Source: an uncultured Bacteroides sp. (GTDB taxonomy: Bacteria > Bacteroidota > Bacteroidia > Bacteroidales > UBA932). From it: 22,281 bases of DNA. Position numbers and translations under genes: made by a program. Below, one piece after another: positions 21,044 through 22,281 of the stretch. The stretch is taken from assembly GCA_900546925.1 (NCBI GenBank), contig UREV01000030.1, positions 1 through 22,281 on the forward strand. Direction: 5' to 3'. The first letter of the stretch is position 1, and the number at the start of each line of letters is the position of its first letter. The notes under the pieces are model-generated. The model searched no databases and was not told where the DNA came from. It worked only from the letters and a program-made list of their open reading frames with translations.

Positions 21044-21316
21044 ATGGAAACAAAGTACGATTATATCATCAGCGGTAACAAAAACACACTGGACACCCTG
21101 CAGGCGCACGTCGTCCTGATAAAGAAATTCTATGACGGCACCCTGTATCACATCGCCGATGTCAGCCGATCGGAAGACAAAAACCAACTCTATATCCGTG
21201 TGGAAGACGAAGCCGCCAAGGCCGAACATTTCAGGGACATGATCCGTTACAGATTTCCGGGCTTGAGAGTTATGATGATACGCTTAATGAAAAACAATGT
21301 TGATCATGATGGATAG
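21044..21316 (+). CDS. Hypothetical protein (90 aa)
   Basis: A small protein with an alternating beta/alpha pattern (KYDYIISGNKNTLDTLQAHV, QLYIRVEDEAAKAEHFRDMI, LRVMMIRLMK), suggesting a compact alpha/beta fold. The family is not recognised. It starts 2 bp after the preceding stop and overlaps the following single-helix protein by 11 bp. Confidence 0.6.
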   Translation: METKYDYIISGNKNTLDTLQAHVVLIKKFYDGTLYHIADVSRSEDKNQLYIRVEDEAAKAEHFRDMIRYRFPGLRVMMIRLMKNNVDHDG

Positions 21317-21431
21317 AGAACTAAAACACTGGCTGAAAACCTACCTGCTGGACATCCTCTGCGGGATGGTTTTCTGGGGGCTCGTTTTCGCAATTGGCAT
21401 AGGAATTGCTATGCTCCTCGCAAATAATTAA
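21306..21431 (+). CDS. Single-helix membrane peptide (41 aa)
   Basis: ATG 21306 (or the adjacent ATG 21309) opens a frame to TAA 21429-21431. After a charged amphipathic start (MMDRELKHWLKTYLL) comes one long hydrophobic helix rich in G, I, V and L (about residues 18-39), ending ANN. It overlaps the preceding gene by 11 bp. The function is unknown. Holin-like, toxin-like or structural roles are all possible. Confidence 0.5.
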   Translation: MMDRELKHWLKTYLLDILCGMVFWGLVFAIGIGIAMLLANN

Positions 21432-21467
21432 TTATTTTTGTTAATCGCTAATAAACCAAGAATTGTT

Positions 21468-21947
21468 ATGGCCCTTTCTATCTCTCCGGGAAAAGGACTT
21501 TTTGTCAAGAAAACAGTATATGTGGATATGGACGGCGTCCTGGTCGACTTCAACTCCGGTGTCAATCGGCTGCCGGCCAAGACCCGGGAAACCTACAAAG
21601 ATCATCCTGAGGATGCTCCCGGCGTATTCGCTCTGATGGACCCTATTCCCGGCGCCATCGATGCCGTCAACAAACTCCGCGAGAAGTACGATGTCCATAT
21701 TCTTTCCACGGCACCATGGGACAACCCTTCCGCCTGGTCCGACAAGCTGAACTGGGTCAAGCAGTATATGGACCCGTATTTTACCAAACGCCTCATCCTG
21801 TGCCATCACAAGGAACGCCTCAGAGGAGCGTACCTCATCGATGACCGTGACAAACACGGCGCCAACATTTTCCCCGGCAAATGGATTCACTTCGGTAGCC
21901 CCGAATTCCCCGACTGGACAGCTATCCTGAAAGAATTGGATTGTTAA
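21468..21947 (+). CDS. HAD-family 5'-nucleotidase-like phosphatase (NT5C type)
   Basis: This 159-residue protein has the HAD motif I VDMDGVLVDF (DxDGVLxD) near residue 22, typical of 5'(3')-deoxyribonucleotidases. Motif II is the hydrophobic strand plus Ser/Thr in VHILSTAPW near 90. A Lys lies in FTKRLILCHHKE near 118 and motif III Asp residues in AYLIDDRDKHG near 135. Family members dephosphorylate nucleoside monophosphates. The ATG at 21468 gives a short N-terminal extension before motif I. It lies 36 bp after the membrane peptide and could act in nucleotide turnover. In accessory arrays, nucleotide-depleting enzymes can also serve defence, which here is only a possibility. Confidence 0.8.
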   Translation: MALSISPGKGLFVKKTVYVDMDGVLVDFNSGVNRLPAKTRETYKDHPEDAPGVFALMDPIPGAIDAVNKLREKYDVHILSTAPWDNPSAWSDKLNWVKQYMDPYFTKRLILCHHKERLRGAYLIDDRDKHGANIFPGKWIHFGSPEFPDWTAILKELDC

Positions 21948-21967
21948 AACCTAAATTATTTCCTGAA

Positions 21968-22273
21968 ATGAAGAGATATGGAAGCATTGATGAAGCACTT
22001 GACGTAAATGATGACTTATTAACTACTGATGAGGAGCAGTTACTACTAACCATAATAAAAGAAAAAGGAGTTGAATGTAAAGAAATGGACAAACTATTGC
22101 GGGCAAATATGCGATTCATCGTAAGTCTTGCCAATCAATACAAGTCCAAAGGGGTTGATTTTACGGACTTGATTTGGATTGTTCAAGACGCGTTCGCCGA
22201 CGCGGCCCTTCAATATGAGCCTTATCGGCTCACCTGCAAAGTTCCGTGTTTAAGTTATCCAAAGATCTTATAG
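21968..22273 (+). CDS. Sigma-70-like protein, truncated or diverged after region 2.1
   Basis: The 101-residue ORF resembles the start of a group 1/2 sigma factor. LTTDEEQLLL matches region 1.2, and LLRANMRFIVSLANQYKSKGVDFTDLI matches region 2.1 (consensus NLRxVVSxAxxYxxxGLxxxDLI). After that the consensus EGNIGLMKA is replaced by WIVQDAFADAAL. QYEPYR is still like region 2.2 (KFDPxR), then similarity is lost and the frame stops at TAG 22271-22273. The promoter-melting region 2.3-2.4 and region 4 are absent in this frame. A frameshift near 22225 or a genuinely short protein are both possible, and the window ends 8 bp later. Confidence 0.6.
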   Translation: MKRYGSIDEALDVNDDLLTTDEEQLLLTIIKEKGVECKEMDKLLRANMRFIVSLANQYKSKGVDFTDLIWIVQDAFADAALQYEPYRLTCKVPCLSYPKIL

Positions 22274-22281
22274 ATTCTATA

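Noticed and set aside
15135..21947. Toxin-immunity or type VI/VII-linked immunity gene array
   Set aside because: Several proteins are small and acidic as immunity proteins can be, but no toxin domain, secretion marker or known immunity family could be named, so it is left as a hypothesis only.

Overview
The window reads as chromosomal DNA of a Bacteroidota (probably Bacteroidales) bacterium. It has several promoters of the Bacteroidota type (TTTG or similar, 19-21 bp, then TAnnTTTG), almost no Shine-Dalgarno sequences, a TonB-dependent outer-membrane receptor, and typical family combinations (LAB_N with an ArnT-like transferase, DUF4143 ATPase, BspA-type LRR fragment, DUF262). No ribosomal RNA, complete tRNA, CRISPR array, transposase or integrase was seen.

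Region 1 (1-9.65 kb, core-like, all plus strand). After the 3' end of a small zinc-ribbon/membrane protein comes a clear promoter, an FMN (RFN) riboswitch with an unusually long P6 arm, and a Rho-independent terminator that ends just before the start codon of a TonB-dependent receptor. This makes the receptor a strong candidate for flavin or riboflavin uptake. A second promoter then drives a tightly packed operon. It holds a GT2 polyprenyl-phosphate glycosyltransferase, a LAB_N protein, an ArnT-like lipid A glycosyltransferase and a nucleotide-sugar epimerase, which together look like an envelope/lipid A sugar-modification set. A SulP anion transporter and a TauE/SafE family transporter follow.

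Region 2 (9.65-11.3 kb). A convergent minus-strand pair (small membrane protein, then SDR oxidoreductase) meets the operon. Downstream of the SDR gene, its own last codons and the hairpin around its stop codon are repeated twice more in tandem. Upstream of the pair lie a GC-rich 27-bp inverted repeat, two hairpins and a fragment resembling a tRNA 3' end.

Region 3 (11.2-15.1 kb, accessory, scarred). A DUF4143 AAA ATPase is preceded by three 23-bp tandem repeats. Facing it is a minus-strand pair: an XRE/HARE-HTH regulator and a small AT-hook protein, with a palindrome in the promoter spacer. About 1.5 kb of gene-poor DNA follows with coding relics, hairpins and two more fragments like tRNA 3' ends with their terminators. 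These look like traces of past integrations.

Region 4 (15.1-22.3 kb, accessory, all plus strand). This is an array of small, mostly unrecognised genes, many overlapping by 8-17 bp. Recognisable members are a DUF2779 nuclease (Cas4-like plus DEDD-like exonuclease), two paralogous acidic proteins (one with a Sel1-like segment), a truncated DUF262 gene, a truncated BspA-type LRR gene, a HAD 5'-nucleotidase-like protein and a sigma-70-like protein that loses similarity after region 2. A 23-bp perfect repeat joins the broken DUF262 gene to the tail sequence of the DUF2779 gene, direct evidence of recombination in the array.
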